Assembly (NCBI RefSeq): GCF_018919175.1 | Contig: NZ_JAHLQL010000001.1 | Span: forward strand, 1,302,001-1,366,000 | Direction of reading: 5' to 3' | Source of the DNA: Clostridium simiarum | Lineage (GTDB): Bacteria > Bacillota > Clostridia > Clostridiales > Clostridiaceae | Length of the DNA stretch: 64,000 bases | Shown: positions 18,937 to 28,456 of the stretch, piece after piece | Numbering within the stretch: the first letter of the stretch is position 1 | Layout of the letters: each line of letters starts with the position of its first letter | The notes under the pieces: model-generated | What the model saw: the letters and a program-made list of their open reading frames with translations, nothing else | Told to the model about the DNA's origin: nothing | Database searches by the model: none | Translations under genes and position numbers: made by a program

Positions 18937-19785
18937 TTACCAGCCTCCTGAAGAGCCACCTCCGCTGGAACTACCTCCTCCGAAGCCACCTAAATCTATT
19001 CCTCCACCACTACTTCCACTATTATCACTACTTCCAAAGCCTCCTGATCCTATATAGGGTGGTATATAAATACCTCTTCTATATCTTCCTCGTCCTCTTC
19101 TACCACCTGGACCTCTTCTATTATTTTTACCTCCCATGCTTCCTAATATAATAAGCAATATGAAGAAAAACGCTATAGCTCCGCCTGGAAAGCCTGAGCT
19201 ATTAGAAGAGGATTTTTTATCTGAAGCTTGTTTTATTTTATCTAATGGAACCTTAACATTATTTTCTAAAGTAGCATCATATTCCTTTGCTACAGATGCA
19301 GCAAATATAGCATAAACATCCTTTACTCCTTTAGCAAACTTTTCTTCTTTAAAGCTTGGTTTTGCTATATCATCCATTATCCTAGCAGAACCCACATCTG
19401 TTACAGCCCCTTCTAGACCCTTACCAACTTCCACTGAGTACTTTCTATCCTTTACGGCAACTAAAACAAGAAGTCCATTATTCTTGGATTTTTGTCCTAT
19501 TCCCCATTTAGAAAATAATCCATATCCATAATCCCTTATATCTTTTCCATTTAGATTATCTATTGTTACTACTACTAATTGAGCTCCTGTCTTATCTTCT
19601 AGCTCTTTTCCCAAAGAAATTATAAATTCTTTGGTATCTTTATCTATAACATTAGAATAGTCATTTACATATTTAAGATTTGTAGGTTCTGGATATTTTT
19701 CTGCAGCACTTACAGGTATAGATATAGCTAAAAATAGCAAAAGAATAAAAGAAAGGAGTATATTTCTTTTAAACAATTTTTTCAT
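18937..19785 (-). CDS. TPM domain (YgcG-type) protein
   Basis: A 282-residue exported membrane protein. A signal peptide (about residues 1-27, ending PVSAA) is followed by a TPM domain (about 35-170; NDYSNVIDK and LLVLVAVKDRKYSVEVGKG), a membrane helix near 204-222, and a Gly/Ser-rich tail ending GGSSGGW. TPM domains are linked to photosystem repair in plants; their bacterial role is unclear. Its gene follows lemA by 18 nt, a pairing seen in many bacteria, suggesting the two act together at the membrane. Confidence 0.92.
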   Translation of the reverse strand: MKKLFKRNILLSFILLLFLAISIPVSAAEKYPEPTNLKYVNDYSNVIDKDTKEFIISLGKELEDKTGAQLVVVTIDNLNGKDIRDYGYGLFSKWGIGQKSKNNGLLVLVAVKDRKYSVEVGKGLEGAVTDVGSARIMDDIAKPSFKEEKFAKGVKDVYAIFAASVAKEYDATLENNVKVPLDKIKQASDKKSSSNSSGFPGGAIAFFFILLIILGSMGGKNNRRGPGGRRGRGRYRRGIYIPPYIGSGGFGSSDNSGSSGGGIDLGGFGGGSSSGGGSSGGW

Positions 19786-19803
19786 ATTTATTCTCCTTAA
19801 GGA

Positions 19804-20379
19804 TTATTTCTTCTCTTTGAAATCTACCTTTGGAACCTCTTTTGCTGCCTCATCTGCTTTAAAATATGGTTTTTCCTTGAATCCAAATACCCCAGCTACT
19901 ATATTTTTAGGGAATTTTTTAATTGACGTATTGTACTGTGTAGCAGCTTCATTAAAATTCTGTCTTGCAACAGATATTCTGTTTTCTGTACCTTCAAGTT
20001 GTACTGTAAGATCCCTAAAAGCCTGATCTGACTTAAGCTGTGGATAATTTTCAGCGATTACAAGCAATCTTCCTAAAGCTGTAGTTAGGTTTTTATCAGC
20101 TTCAGCCTTTTGTTCTGTGGTAGTTGCTCCTGCAAGCTTTGCTCTTGACTCTGCAACTTGAATAAATATCTCTTTTTCTTGAGATGCATATCCTTTCACG
20201 GTTTCTACCACATTAGGGATAAGGTCTGATCTTCTTTGAAGCTGAGTATCTATATTAGATTCTGCAGTTTTCACCTGCTGATCTAAAGTTACCATCCCAT
20301 TGTAAGAACCAACTAGAGGAATTGTAATAACCAATATTACAGCTAATATTATTAGTATAGTTTTTAACGAGTTTTTCAT
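19804..20379 (-). CDS. lemA: LemA family protein
   Basis: A 191-residue LemA protein. It has one N-terminal membrane helix (about residues 6-24) and a long helical body with the family motif QLQRRSDLIPNVVETVKGYA. LemA proteins are membrane-anchored helical bundles of unknown biochemical function. The downstream TPM-domain gene is cotranscribed. The length and all conserved blocks are normal. Confidence 0.94.
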   Translation of the reverse strand: MKNSLKTILIILAVILVITIPLVGSYNGMVTLDQQVKTAESNIDTQLQRRSDLIPNVVETVKGYASQEKEIFIQVAESRAKLAGATTTEQKAEADKNLTTALGRLLVIAENYPQLKSDQAFRDLTVQLEGTENRISVARQNFNEAATQYNTSIKKFPKNIVAGVFGFKEKPYFKADEAAKEVPKVDFKEKK

Positions 20380-20442
20380 ATAAAGTCACCTCCAAATTAT
20401 TATACCCTTATATCTAAAATATAATGTTTTATTACAATAATA

Positions 20443-21081
20443 CTATTTTTCTTCCACTATGTCACCATAATAATGGCAATAAACATTAATAACACATCTT
20501 TCACATTCAGGTTTTCGAGCAAAGCAGCATCTCCTTCCATGAAATATAATTAAATGATGAGCTAAGGACCATAGATCTTTTGGTATAGCCTCCTGAAGCT
20601 GCTTTTCTGTCTTTAAAACATCTTCTGCATGAGCCAATCCTATTCTATTCGCTACTCTAAACACATGGGTGTCTACAGCAATAGCTGGAACACCAAAGGC
20701 ATTTGATAAAACCACGTTAGCGGTTTTTCTTCCTGCTCCTCTAAGAGAGATTATATCTTCCATAGTGTTTGGAACCTCTCCATTGAAGTTTTCTTTAAGC
20801 TGTCTGCACATAGTTAATATATTTTTTGCCTTATTTCTATATAAACCTATGATTTTAATTTTCTGCTCCAATTCTTCCTGTGAAAGTTTTAAAAAATCAT
20901 CTACTGTAGGATATTCTTTAAAGAGCTGATCTGTAACCTGATTAACTTTTTTATCTGTAGTTTGAGCAGATAATATGGTAGCTACTAAAAGCTGGAATGG
21001 GGTACCATAGTCTAGTTCACATTTTGCATCCGGATATTCCATCTTAAGTAGTTCAATTATCTTTAAACTTTTATTTTTCAT
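20443..21081 (-). CDS. nth: Endonuclease III
   Basis: A 212-residue DNA glycosylase/AP lyase that removes oxidised pyrimidines. The helix-hairpin-helix block LRGAGRKTANVV carries the catalytic K119, and D137 sits in AVDTHVFRVANR. A [4Fe-4S] cluster is bound by C186, C193, C196 and C202 with the exact C-x6-C-x2-C-x5-C spacing. Its ATG shares one base with the stop codon of the upstream acyltransferase gene, so the two are translationally coupled. Confidence 0.97.
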   Translation of the reverse strand: MKNKSLKIIELLKMEYPDAKCELDYGTPFQLLVATILSAQTTDKKVNQVTDQLFKEYPTVDDFLKLSQEELEQKIKIIGLYRNKAKNILTMCRQLKENFNGEVPNTMEDIISLRGAGRKTANVVLSNAFGVPAIAVDTHVFRVANRIGLAHAEDVLKTEKQLQEAIPKDLWSLAHHLIIFHGRRCCFARKPECERCVINVYCHYYGDIVEEK

Positions 21082-21782
21082 TATTTATAAACACCTCTAT
21101 ATTCCTCTGGTAGTAATGCTGATATAGATCTCATCATGTGATTTAAAACTCTATCTTCATATTGATGCTTATCCTCTTCTTTTTCCTTAGGAGGTACTCC
21201 TATAGCCTCGCCAATATTTACCTTAACTTTAGCATGGTAAAAATTTTCTCCTGACATATTTCCATCTTTATTTATGGGCAAAAGTTTCTCTGTACCACTA
21301 ATACCTATAGGTATAATTGTAGCTTTTGTAAGTCTTGCTATAAGTACAACCCCTCTTTTAGCCTCTATCATACTTCCAGTTCTACTTCTAGTGCCCTCTG
21401 GAAATATAAGCACATTGTTACCACTTTTCAATGTATTTATAACCTTAGTTAATGCTTCTTTATCTGCAGTATTAGGCTTTATAGTTATAGTCTTTACTAT
21501 ATTTATCCCCATACTTGTAATAGGATCATTAGATAATTTAGCTCCTGCTACAAAGGTTACATCATAATCTTTTAAAATTTTATTTAGTATAAGTCCATCA
21601 GAATTGCTTAAATGATTTCCAATAAATAAAATAGGCTTATTTGCATCTTTAATGTTTTCAAAACCATTAACCTCCATATGGGCATATTTATTAATGTAAT
21701 AGTCCATTACCTTTTTAGAAAAAAAGTTAACTACGCTTTTAGGCATTTTTGAAATTAATTTAGCCAAAGTTGGTGATATCAT
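21081..21782 (-). CDS. 1-acyl-sn-glycerol-3-phosphate acyltransferase (PlsC-like)
   Basis: A roughly 233-residue acyltransferase. The catalytic HX4D motif is seen as NHLSNSDG, the glycerol-phosphate-binding block as FPEGTRSRTG, and motif IV as ATIIPIGISG. It converts lysophosphatidate to phosphatidate or acylates a related lipid. An upstream in-frame TTG at 21812 is open but lacks a ribosome binding site. AAAGGTAGAG lies upstream of the ATG at 21782, so that start is preferred. It is coupled to nth. Confidence 0.9.
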   Translation of the reverse strand: MISPTLAKLISKMPKSVVNFFSKKVMDYYINKYAHMEVNGFENIKDANKPILFIGNHLSNSDGLILNKILKDYDVTFVAGAKLSNDPITSMGINIVKTITIKPNTADKEALTKVINTLKSGNNVLIFPEGTRSRTGSMIEAKRGVVLIARLTKATIIPIGISGTEKLLPINKDGNMSGENFYHAKVKVNIGEAIGVPPKEKEEDKHQYEDRVLNHMMRSISALLPEEYRGVYK

Positions 21783-21857
21783 AACATTCTCTACCTTTCT
21801 ACATTTATCCAATGAGTATTATATTTAACACTCCATCTAGACTAAGTTTAACTTTAC

Positions 21858-21903
21858 AAAAGTATAATATACTGAAATTCTATATACAGTATATTATACT
21901 TTT
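21858..21903. terminator. Terminator of the cysK-cysE-queG operon
   Basis: AAAGTATAATATACTG pairs with CAGTATATTATACTTT, a 16-bp stem with a 13-nt loop and T-rich ends. It begins at the last base of queG. Confidence 0.85.
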
Positions 21904-22898
21904 TACCTTTTTAAAAGTCTAATCCCATAGTCTTTAACATAAGGCGAGTTTATACTTTTCATATCTATGTCTTTATTATCTTCAAAAACAACTGATCTTA
22001 TAAGGGCATTTCTTTGAAGTAGGCTCTTACCTCTCCAAGAAGCAGAGGTATTTTTAAAAGTTTCTTTAAATTCCTTATTACTTATATATATAATTTTTTC
22101 AGTATTTATATTCTGCATAAAGTCTAAAGGTTTAAATTCTCTTATGTTTGAAATTTCAGCCCTTTCATTGTATGGACAGAGCTTTTGGCAGGAATCACAG
22201 CCAAAGATTCTTCCCCCTAAAAGCTTAAACCATTTATCATCTATTTGTTTTTTTTGAGTAATATAGGATAAGCAAATGTTGGGATTCCTTTTAGGACCAT
22301 TAATAGCCTTAGTAGGACACTGTTTTAAACATATACTACAGCTTCCGCAGCTCTCATACTCCTTTATAGAATTAAAACTTCTATTGTTAGGTTCTATTTC
22401 TATATCCATATCCGTTATTATTTCTCCTAAGAATACAAAGGATCCATATTTTTTAGTTATGAGCATATTGTTTTTACCTATAAATCCAAGTCCAGCCATA
22501 TAAGCTATATATCTTTCGGGAAGTCTATTGCTATCTACAAAATCAACGGCATTATATCCCTTTTCCTGTAAAAACAATACTATTTTATCTAAATAAGATT
22601 TAACTACTCTATGGTAATCAAGACCCTGAGTATACTTTGAAAAACCTTCTCCTTCTTTAAATTCATGGCTATAAAGATAAGGAAAAGCTATAGATATTAT
22701 AACTTTTCCTTCTTCCATGTATAAAAAAGGATCTATCCTTTTTTCTATATCCTGTTCTTCAAATTCATTTTCTAACCCTTTCATTTTCCTATACTCTAAC
22801 AAGGGTTTTAGTTCTTCAAATTTTCTTAATGGTGTAAACCCGAAAGTATCTAGTCCTAAGGATTTTATATAATTTTCAAGTATGCTTCTATTTTCCAT
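21903..22898 (-). CDS. queG: Epoxyqueuosine reductase QueG
   Basis: A 331-residue cobalamin- and [4Fe-4S]-dependent enzyme that performs the last step of queuosine synthesis in tRNA. Two cluster motifs are visible, CGSCSICLKQCPTKAI and CDSCQKLCPYN. The N-terminal cobalamin-binding region includes RLPERYIAYMAGLGFIGKN. It follows cysE by 11 nt and so lies under the Cys T-box. That gives a tRNA-modification gene the same control as cysteine synthesis, which may simply be read-through. Confidence 0.94.
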   Translation of the reverse strand: MENRSILENYIKSLGLDTFGFTPLRKFEELKPLLEYRKMKGLENEFEEQDIEKRIDPFLYMEEGKVIISIAFPYLYSHEFKEGEGFSKYTQGLDYHRVVKSYLDKIVLFLQEKGYNAVDFVDSNRLPERYIAYMAGLGFIGKNNMLITKKYGSFVFLGEIITDMDIEIEPNNRSFNSIKEYESCGSCSICLKQCPTKAINGPKRNPNICLSYITQKKQIDDKWFKLLGGRIFGCDSCQKLCPYNERAEISNIREFKPLDFMQNINTEKIIYISNKEFKETFKNTSASWRGKSLLQRNALIRSVVFEDNKDIDMKSINSPYVKDYGIRLLKR

Positions 22899-22909
22899 AA
22901 TCCAACCTC

Positions 22910-23497
22910 TTAAATTACCATTTCATTAAATATAGATCTCTTCATTCCTTTATAATCCTTAATTTCTATTATAGTTGCAGGTTTTTTTACATTTAGTATT
23001 TTAGCAGGAATTCCGACCGCAGTAGCTTGTGAAGGAACATCCTTTAACACCACTGCATTAGCACCTATTTTAGCTCCGTTACCTACAAATATAGGCCCTA
23101 ATACCTTTGCTCCAGTTCCTATTATAACATTATCTCCAATAGTAGGATGTCTCTTACCTACTTCTTTTCCTGTTCCGCCAAGAGTAACTCCATGATATAT
23201 TGTTACATTCTCTCCTACCTCTGCAGTTTCTCCTATAACTACACCCATACCGTGATCTATAAAAAGTCCCCTACCAATTTTTGCTCCAGGATGTATCTCT
23301 ATACCAGTTAAAAATCTTCCCAGCTGAGATACAAGTCTAGCCATAAAAAACACTTTTTTACTATAGAAAAAATGTGCTATTCTATAATAAATTAAAACGT
23401 GTATGGAGGGATATAGAAGTAATACTTCTATAAAACTTCTAGCCGCTGGATCATTCTTCATTATATTTTTTATATCATACTTTATATCCTTAAACAT
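22910..23497 (-). CDS. cysE: Serine O-acetyltransferase
   Basis: A 195-residue left-handed beta-helix acetyltransferase making O-acetylserine. It is the short bacterial CysE type. The hexapeptide repeats are clear ([37 protein letters not shown] region) and include the catalytic D-H pair in FIDHGMG. It sits 20 nt after cysK and 11 nt before queG in the Cys T-box operon. Substrate and pathway are well supported by the neighbour. Confidence 0.96.
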   Translation of the reverse strand: MFKDIKYDIKNIMKNDPAARSFIEVLLLYPSIHVLIYYRIAHFFYSKKVFFMARLVSQLGRFLTGIEIHPGAKIGRGLFIDHGMGVVIGETAEVGENVTIYHGVTLGGTGKEVGKRHPTIGDNVIIGTGAKVLGPIFVGNGAKIGANAVVLKDVPSQATAVGIPAKILNVKKPATIIEIKDYKGMKRSIFNEMVI

Positions 23498-23517
23498 GGC
23501 TACACCTCATTTTTTAA

Positions 23518-24429
23518 TTATTCATACAGTCCCATAGAAAGATACTTTTCTCCTCCATCTGGTGCCACTGTAACTATTTTTACTTGTTTTCCGTATTCCT
23601 TTGCTAGCTTTAATGAAGCAACTACATTAGCTCCTGAGGAAATACCTATTAACATACCTTCCTTTGAAGCTACTAATCTTGCTGCTTCAAAAGCCTCTTC
23701 ATCTTTTACTTTTATTATTTCATCTACTACTGTTCCATCATATATATCTGGAATAAATCCAGCTCCTATGCCCTGAATTTTATGAGGTCCAGGTTCTCCC
23801 CCAGATAAAACTGGTGATTTTTCTGGCTCTACAGCTATTATCTTTATATCACTTTTTAATTCTTTAAGTCTTCTTCCTACTCCTGATATAGTCCCTCCTG
23901 TACCTACTCCTGCAACGAAAATATCTATGTCTGGAACTTCTTTTAATATTTCTTCTGCAGTAGTTTTATAATGTTTTTCAGGGTTTGCTATATTTAAAAA
24001 TTGCTGTGGAATAAAATATCCCTGTTTTCCCTGTACAATTTCTTGTGCTTTGCTTATAGCTCCCTTCATACCCTTTGTTCCATCTGTTAGTATAAGTTCT
24101 GCACCATAAGCCTTTATTATATTTCTTCTCTCCACACTCATAGTATCTGGCATAACAATTATAACCTTATATCCTTTTAAATTTCCTATCATAGCTAAAG
24201 CTATACCTGTATTTCCACTGGTTGGTTCTACAATTACATCTCCTGCCTTTAATGCTCCAGTCTCTTCCGCTTTTTCTATCATCCCTAAGGCTGCCCTATC
24301 CTTTACACTACCTGCTGGATTGTATTTTTCTAATTTTAAATAAATCTCTCCTTCATTTTCTTTCATTAAATTTTCTAACTTTAACAAAGGTGTATTACCT
24401 ATCATTTCTAAAACATTATTAAATATCAT
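23518..24429 (-). CDS. cysK: Cysteine synthase A
   Basis: A 303-residue PLP enzyme that makes cysteine from O-acetylserine and sulfide. K43 in NPAGSVKDRA is the PLP lysine. The substrate loop TSGNTG, the phosphate-binding GVGTGGTISG and a C-terminal SSGAN block are present. It is the first gene after the T-box leader, with AGGAGG before its ATG, so it should be induced when tRNA-Cys is uncharged. Confidence 0.97.
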   Translation of the reverse strand: MIFNNVLEMIGNTPLLKLENLMKENEGEIYLKLEKYNPAGSVKDRAALGMIEKAEETGALKAGDVIVEPTSGNTGIALAMIGNLKGYKVIIVMPDTMSVERRNIIKAYGAELILTDGTKGMKGAISKAQEIVQGKQGYFIPQQFLNIANPEKHYKTTAEEILKEVPDIDIFVAGVGTGGTISGVGRRLKELKSDIKIIAVEPEKSPVLSGGEPGPHKIQGIGAGFIPDIYDGTVVDEIIKVKDEEAFEAARLVASKEGMLIGISSGANVVASLKLAKEYGKQVKIVTVAPDGGEKYLSMGLYE

Positions 24430-24529
24430 TTACTATTCCTCCTTATTGTTTTTAACAAATTAAATATGCTTTTAAACTTCACTTATAAATTTTACCATAT
24501 TTAATTGTTTAAAATTTATTTTTTTATAT

Positions 24530-24765
24530 AAAAAAACTTCGCCCCTGGTTAGAGACGAAGATTACTTCGCTGTTCCACTCTAATTAGATCTAGAATCTCA
24601 CTCCATTCGAGCACTATTAGTATGCTCTATCACTGTAACGGGCGCTCCCGAAAAAACCGTACTACAATTTCAGGTTTCTACTCCAAAGGGCACTTCGCAT
24701 AGACTCCAGTAGGAAACTCTCACCATATTTCCCTCTCTGTAACCTTTATATATGTTACTTTCCTT
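24530..24765 (-). promoter_or_regulatory. T-box leader, cysteine specifier
   Basis: On the minus strand a T-box leader ends in the CTTCG...CGAAG terminator with a T run at about 24532-24560. The T-box motif at 24566-24582 reads AGAGTGGAACAGCGAAG, a variant of the usual GTGGTACCGCG. The specifier codon is UGC (complement of 24690-24692), in the context GCGAAGTGCCCTTTGGAG that aligns with the Leu leader near 40243. It precedes cysK-cysE-queG, which fits a cysteine specifier. Confidence 0.9.
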
Positions 24766-24807
24766 CTTCAACGTATTTCAGAGTATTCTGATATGAATTA
24801 TATTATT

Positions 24808-24835
24808 ATTATATTACTGATTTTAAATTTGTCAA
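24808..24835 (-). promoter_or_regulatory. Sigma-A promoter of the cys T-box operon
   Basis: A perfect TTGACA (24830-24835) and a perfect TATAAT (24808-24813) with 16-nt spacing lie just upstream of the T-box leader. Confidence 0.85.
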
Positions 24836-24861
24836 CCTCTATTAACATAAATTTAACTTTA

Positions 24862-25572
24862 TTAACTACAAAATCTATGTTTACCTATTACCTTTATTAA
24901 AGGTCTCGACCAAATCCACTTATTGGTAGTTTTAGCAGGATTAAAATAATAAATAGCTCCTCCAGAAGGATCCCATCCATTTAGTGCGTCTCTTGCAGCA
25001 TTTATAGAGTTTTGTTCTAAATTTGCATTAATTTGCCCATCAACTATAGCTGTAAAAGCCCCTGGTTGATAAATCACTCCTGCCACAGTAGAGGGGAATT
25101 CAGGATCTCTTGTTCTATTTAGTACCACTGCACCTACAGCAACTTGGCCTTCGTAAGGTTCTCCTCTAGCTTCTCCATTTATTAACCTAGCTAAAAGCAT
25201 AACATCTTGATTATTATAGGTTTTAGAGGAATTATTAGCCGCAGTACTATCTGTTTGGTTTATGCCTAGTGCAGCTAAGGTATTAGTACCTACCACTCCA
25301 TCCACAGCTAAGCCATTCTTTCCTTGAAACTTTCTAACTGCTGTATATGTTTGATAGCCATAAATACCATCTACAGATCCATCATAATATCCCCACCTTT
25401 TTAATCTACTTTGAATCTCCGTTACTGTTCCTCCTCTGGAACCATATTTATAGGTAACAGCTCTTGCTTCCTTATAATTTATGGGTAAAAACATAGAAGA
25501 AACAAAATATGTACATAAAATTATTATTAGATACAATATTAGATATCTAACTCTAAATGCTTTTTTAACCAA
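24862..25572 (-). CDS. sleB: Spore cortex-lytic enzyme SleB-type hydrolase
   Basis: An approximately 236-residue exported enzyme. A membrane/signal helix is followed by a peptidoglycan-binding-1 domain (GSRGGTVTEIQSRLKRWGYY... to GTNTLAALG) and a SleB/hydrolase_2 catalytic domain with LARLINGEARGEP and VAVGAVVLNR. SleB-type enzymes degrade spore cortex during germination. A longer reading to ATG at 25611 is open. AAGGAGGAGG lies inside it, 5 nt before TTG at 25572, so I chose the TTG. The family is found only in spore formers, which supports the organism call. Confidence 0.9.
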   Translation of the reverse strand: MVKKAFRVRYLILYLIIILCTYFVSSMFLPINYKEARAVTYKYGSRGGTVTEIQSRLKRWGYYDGSVDGIYGYQTYTAVRKFQGKNGLAVDGVVGTNTLAALGINQTDSTAANNSSKTYNNQDVMLLARLINGEARGEPYEGQVAVGAVVLNRTRDPEFPSTVAGVIYQPGAFTAIVDGQINANLEQNSINAARDALNGWDPSGGAIYYFNPAKTTNKWIWSRPLIKVIGKHRFCS

Positions 25573-25834
25573 AGTAACCTCCTCCTTTCTCTTAAGGTTA
25601 TTTTGGTTCATAATAGAGAAATTAATACATTTTTATAGGGGATAATTTAAAAAATCTTATATATTTTAAATTATTCCTTTACTATAGATGGTTAAAAATC
25701 CTTATAATTCAATAAATTTATGGTAATCAAAAAAGAAATCTCCTTAATTCTTTATATTTTTCTACTGTTATGATAATATAAATCTATGTTTTTATAGATC
25801 ATAAATAAACATTAAGATTGGAGTTATATTTTAT

Positions 25835-27688
25835 ATGAAATTAGGAAAAGACTTTTTGCCCATATGCAAAGAGGATATGCAAAATAGAGGTATAAAGCAG
25901 TTAGATTTTATAATAGTTTCTGGAGATGCTTATGTAGATCACCCTTCCTTTGGTACTGCTATAATAGCACGAACTTTAGAGTCAGACGGTTTTAATGTTG
26001 GTATAATAGCCCAGCCTAATTGGCATAATTCAGAGGATTTTAAAAAGCTGGGCAGACCTAAATACGCCTTTCTGGTAAACTCTGGTAATATAGATTCAAT
26101 GGTAAACCATTATACTGTAAGTAAGAAAAAAAGAAGAGATGACCTGTATTCCCCTGGTGGACTTGGTGGTCAAAGACCTGATAGAGCTGTAATAGTATAC
26201 ACAAATAGAATTAAGGAATCTTTTAAGGATGTGCCTGTAATCATCGGTGGAATTGAAGCAAGCCTTAGAAGATTTGCTCACTATGATTATTGGGACGATA
26301 AGGTTAGGAGGAGCATCCTTTTAGACTCTAAAGCTGATCTTTTAATCTATGGAATGGGCGAAAAAACAGTGTTAGAAGTGGCTAATTTATTAAGATATGG
26401 AATGGATATTAAGAATATATCTAATGTACGTGGTACTATATACCTTTCTAAAGATGTAGGTAATTTAGAAAACTTTGTAGAGGTTCCTTCTTTTGAAGAG
26501 GTAGCATCTAACAAGAAGGCTTATGGAGAAAGTTTTAAATTAGAAAGTTATGAACAAGATCCTATAAGAGGTAAAACTATAATTCAGGCTCATGGTGATA
26601 AATACGTAGTTCAAAATCCTCCACAATATCCTTTAACTGTAGAAGAGATGGATGCTTCCTATAACTTACCTTATACAAGAAAATATCACCCTATTTATGA
26701 ATCCAAGGGAGGTATTCCCGCAATAAAAGAAGTTGAATTTTCCATTACTAGCCATAGAGGATGTTATGGTTCTTGCTCTTTTTGTGCACTTACCTTTCAT
26801 CAAGGTAGAATGATTCAAAATAGAAGTCAAGACTCTATTGTGAATGAAGCTAAACTTCTTACCAACCTAGATGGATTTAAAGGATATATCCATGATATAG
26901 GTGGTCCTACAGCAAACTTTAGACACAAATCCTGTAAATTACAACTAGAACATGGAACTTGCAAAAATAAACAATGTATGTTTCCTAAACCCTGTAAAAA
27001 CTTAATTGTAAGTCATAAAGAGTATTTACAGCTTTTAAGAAAAGTTAGGACCTTACCTGGCATAAAAAAAGTATTTATACGTTCAGGTATAAGATATGAT
27101 TACTTGATTTATGATAAGGACAGAGAGTTTTTTGAGGAATTATGTAAACATCATATAAGCGGACAGTTAAAAGTAGCCCCAGAACATGTAAGTAATAAGG
27201 TTTTAAAGTACATGGGAAAGCCAACAAAAGAAGTTTATAACCGATTTGTGGATACATATTTTTCTATTAATAAGAAAATAAATAAAAATCAATACCTTGT
27301 TCCTTATCTAATGTCTAGTCACCCTGGTAGTGATCTTAATGCAGCTATTGAGTTAGCTCTCTACATAAAGGATATGGGCTATACCCCAGAGCAAGTTCAA
27401 GACTTTTATCCTACTCCAGGCAGTCTATCTACAGCCATATATTATACTGGAATAGATCCTCTTACAGGTGAGACGGTATATGTACCAAAAGATATGAAAG
27501 AGAAAAATATGCAAAGAGCCTTGTTACAATTTGCAAAACCAGAGAATTATCAATTAGTTAGAGAAGCCTTAACAACAACTCATAGAGAAGATCTTATTGG
27601 CAAGGGAAAAAACTGTTTAATTGATTGGACCCAACCCCAAAATGTCAATAGGAAAAACTCTTATAAAAAACATAAAAGAAAAAACTAA
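25835..27688 (+). CDS. YgiQ family radical SAM protein
   Basis: A 617-residue radical SAM protein of the YgiQ/UPF0313 family. The [4Fe-4S]/SAM motif is CYGSCSFC near residue 309. The N-terminus carries a B12-binding-like Rossmann region ([12 protein letters not shown]), and the C-terminus is basic ([10 protein letters not shown]). A cysteine-rich stretch near 380-390 ([12 protein letters not shown]) could hold another metal site. The reaction is unknown in the family. It is monocistronic with a terminator after the stop. Confidence 0.92.
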   Translation: MKLGKDFLPICKEDMQNRGIKQLDFIIVSGDAYVDHPSFGTAIIARTLESDGFNVGIIAQPNWHNSEDFKKLGRPKYAFLVNSGNIDSMVNHYTVSKKKRRDDLYSPGGLGGQRPDRAVIVYTNRIKESFKDVPVIIGGIEASLRRFAHYDYWDDKVRRSILLDSKADLLIYGMGEKTVLEVANLLRYGMDIKNISNVRGTIYLSKDVGNLENFVEVPSFEEVASNKKAYGESFKLESYEQDPIRGKTIIQAHGDKYVVQNPPQYPLTVEEMDASYNLPYTRKYHPIYESKGGIPAIKEVEFSITSHRGCYGSCSFCALTFHQGRMIQNRSQDSIVNEAKLLTNLDGFKGYIHDIGGPTANFRHKSCKLQLEHGTCKNKQCMFPKPCKNLIVSHKEYLQLLRKVRTLPGIKKVFIRSGIRYDYLIYDKDREFFEELCKHHISGQLKVAPEHVSNKVLKYMGKPTKEVYNRFVDTYFSINKKINKNQYLVPYLMSSHPGSDLNAAIELALYIKDMGYTPEQVQDFYPTPGSLSTAIYYTGIDPLTGETVYVPKDMKEKNMQRALLQFAKPENYQLVREALTTTHREDLIGKGKNCLIDWTQPQNVNRKNSYKKHKRKN

Positions 27689-27723
27689 AGATTGCTTAAA
27701 GTAAAAATACTTAAAAATTAAGA

Positions 27724-27750
27724 GTGTAGATAAAATTCTTTTATCTACAC
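27724..27750. terminator. Convergent terminator
   Basis: GTGTAGATAAAA and TTTTATCTACAC form a 12-bp stem with a 3-nt loop between the convergent YgiQ gene and the membrane protein gene. On the minus strand it is followed by CTCTTAATTTTT. Confidence 0.75.
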
Positions 27751-27762
27751 CCTTTCAGTTCA

Positions 27763-28413
27763 TCATACCTTTTTAAAAGTCTTTAATGCTAAATTCATAG
27801 CTATCAAAGCTAAGACCTCAGATACTATGCTATAACATACAATTTCTCTACCGAAAGTATATAAAATATTTTCTACTATGGCAAATAACACTATAAAAAG
27901 CAGCATTGTCATAGATTTTTTATTAACATGAGGCTTATCCTTATTTATTATAATAAAACAACTTAAAACACCACTAAAAATTATATAGCCATAATATATA
28001 TATACCTCATCTATAATAGAAAATACATATCCAAAGATATTATCTATCTGTATAACCAAAGTAAATTTCATCATAATAAATACATATACAACCAGTAGTA
28101 TGACCGTTATAAGAAAAACCTTCTCGAACCTTGCCTTATCTCTCCTCATGAAAACGAATATACATAAAATGTATATTAAAGGTATAGAAATGAAATTAAT
28201 GTTTAAAATAGGTTTAAAATAATAAAGATATTTAATATTTTGAGATATATAAAATATTATGAGAGAAAAATACCTTCCAATTAGGGCTAATAACACCAAA
28301 GAAGAAAATATTTTTATCTTCACTGGAGAGTAATTTATTGTTATATAAAAAGAACTCACACAACAATAAAGTGAAAGTAACAATAAAAGTATATAAATGT
28401 ACAGTTTTACCAT
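27763..28413 (-). CDS. Hypothetical multi-pass membrane protein
   Basis: A 216-residue protein made almost entirely of hydrophobic helices, about six or seven, with short basic loops (for example FMRRDKARFEK near residue 88). I recognise no family and see no catalytic motif. It lies 43 nt downstream of the lipid kinase gene on the same strand and may be cotranscribed with it. TTTAGGAG precedes the ATG. The real-gene call rests on length, ribosome binding site and coherent membrane topology. Confidence 0.75.
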   Translation of the reverse strand: MVKLYIYILLLLLSLYCCVSSFYITINYSPVKIKIFSSLVLLALIGRYFSLIIFYISQNIKYLYYFKPILNINFISIPLIYILCIFVFMRRDKARFEKVFLITVILLVVYVFIMMKFTLVIQIDNIFGYVFSIIDEVYIYYGYIIFSGVLSCFIIINKDKPHVNKKSMTMLLFIVLFAIVENILYTFGREIVCYSIVSEVLALIAMNLALKTFKKV

Positions 28414-28456
28414 ATAAAAACTCCTAAAATATTGCTACTTATATTTATTAATTTCT

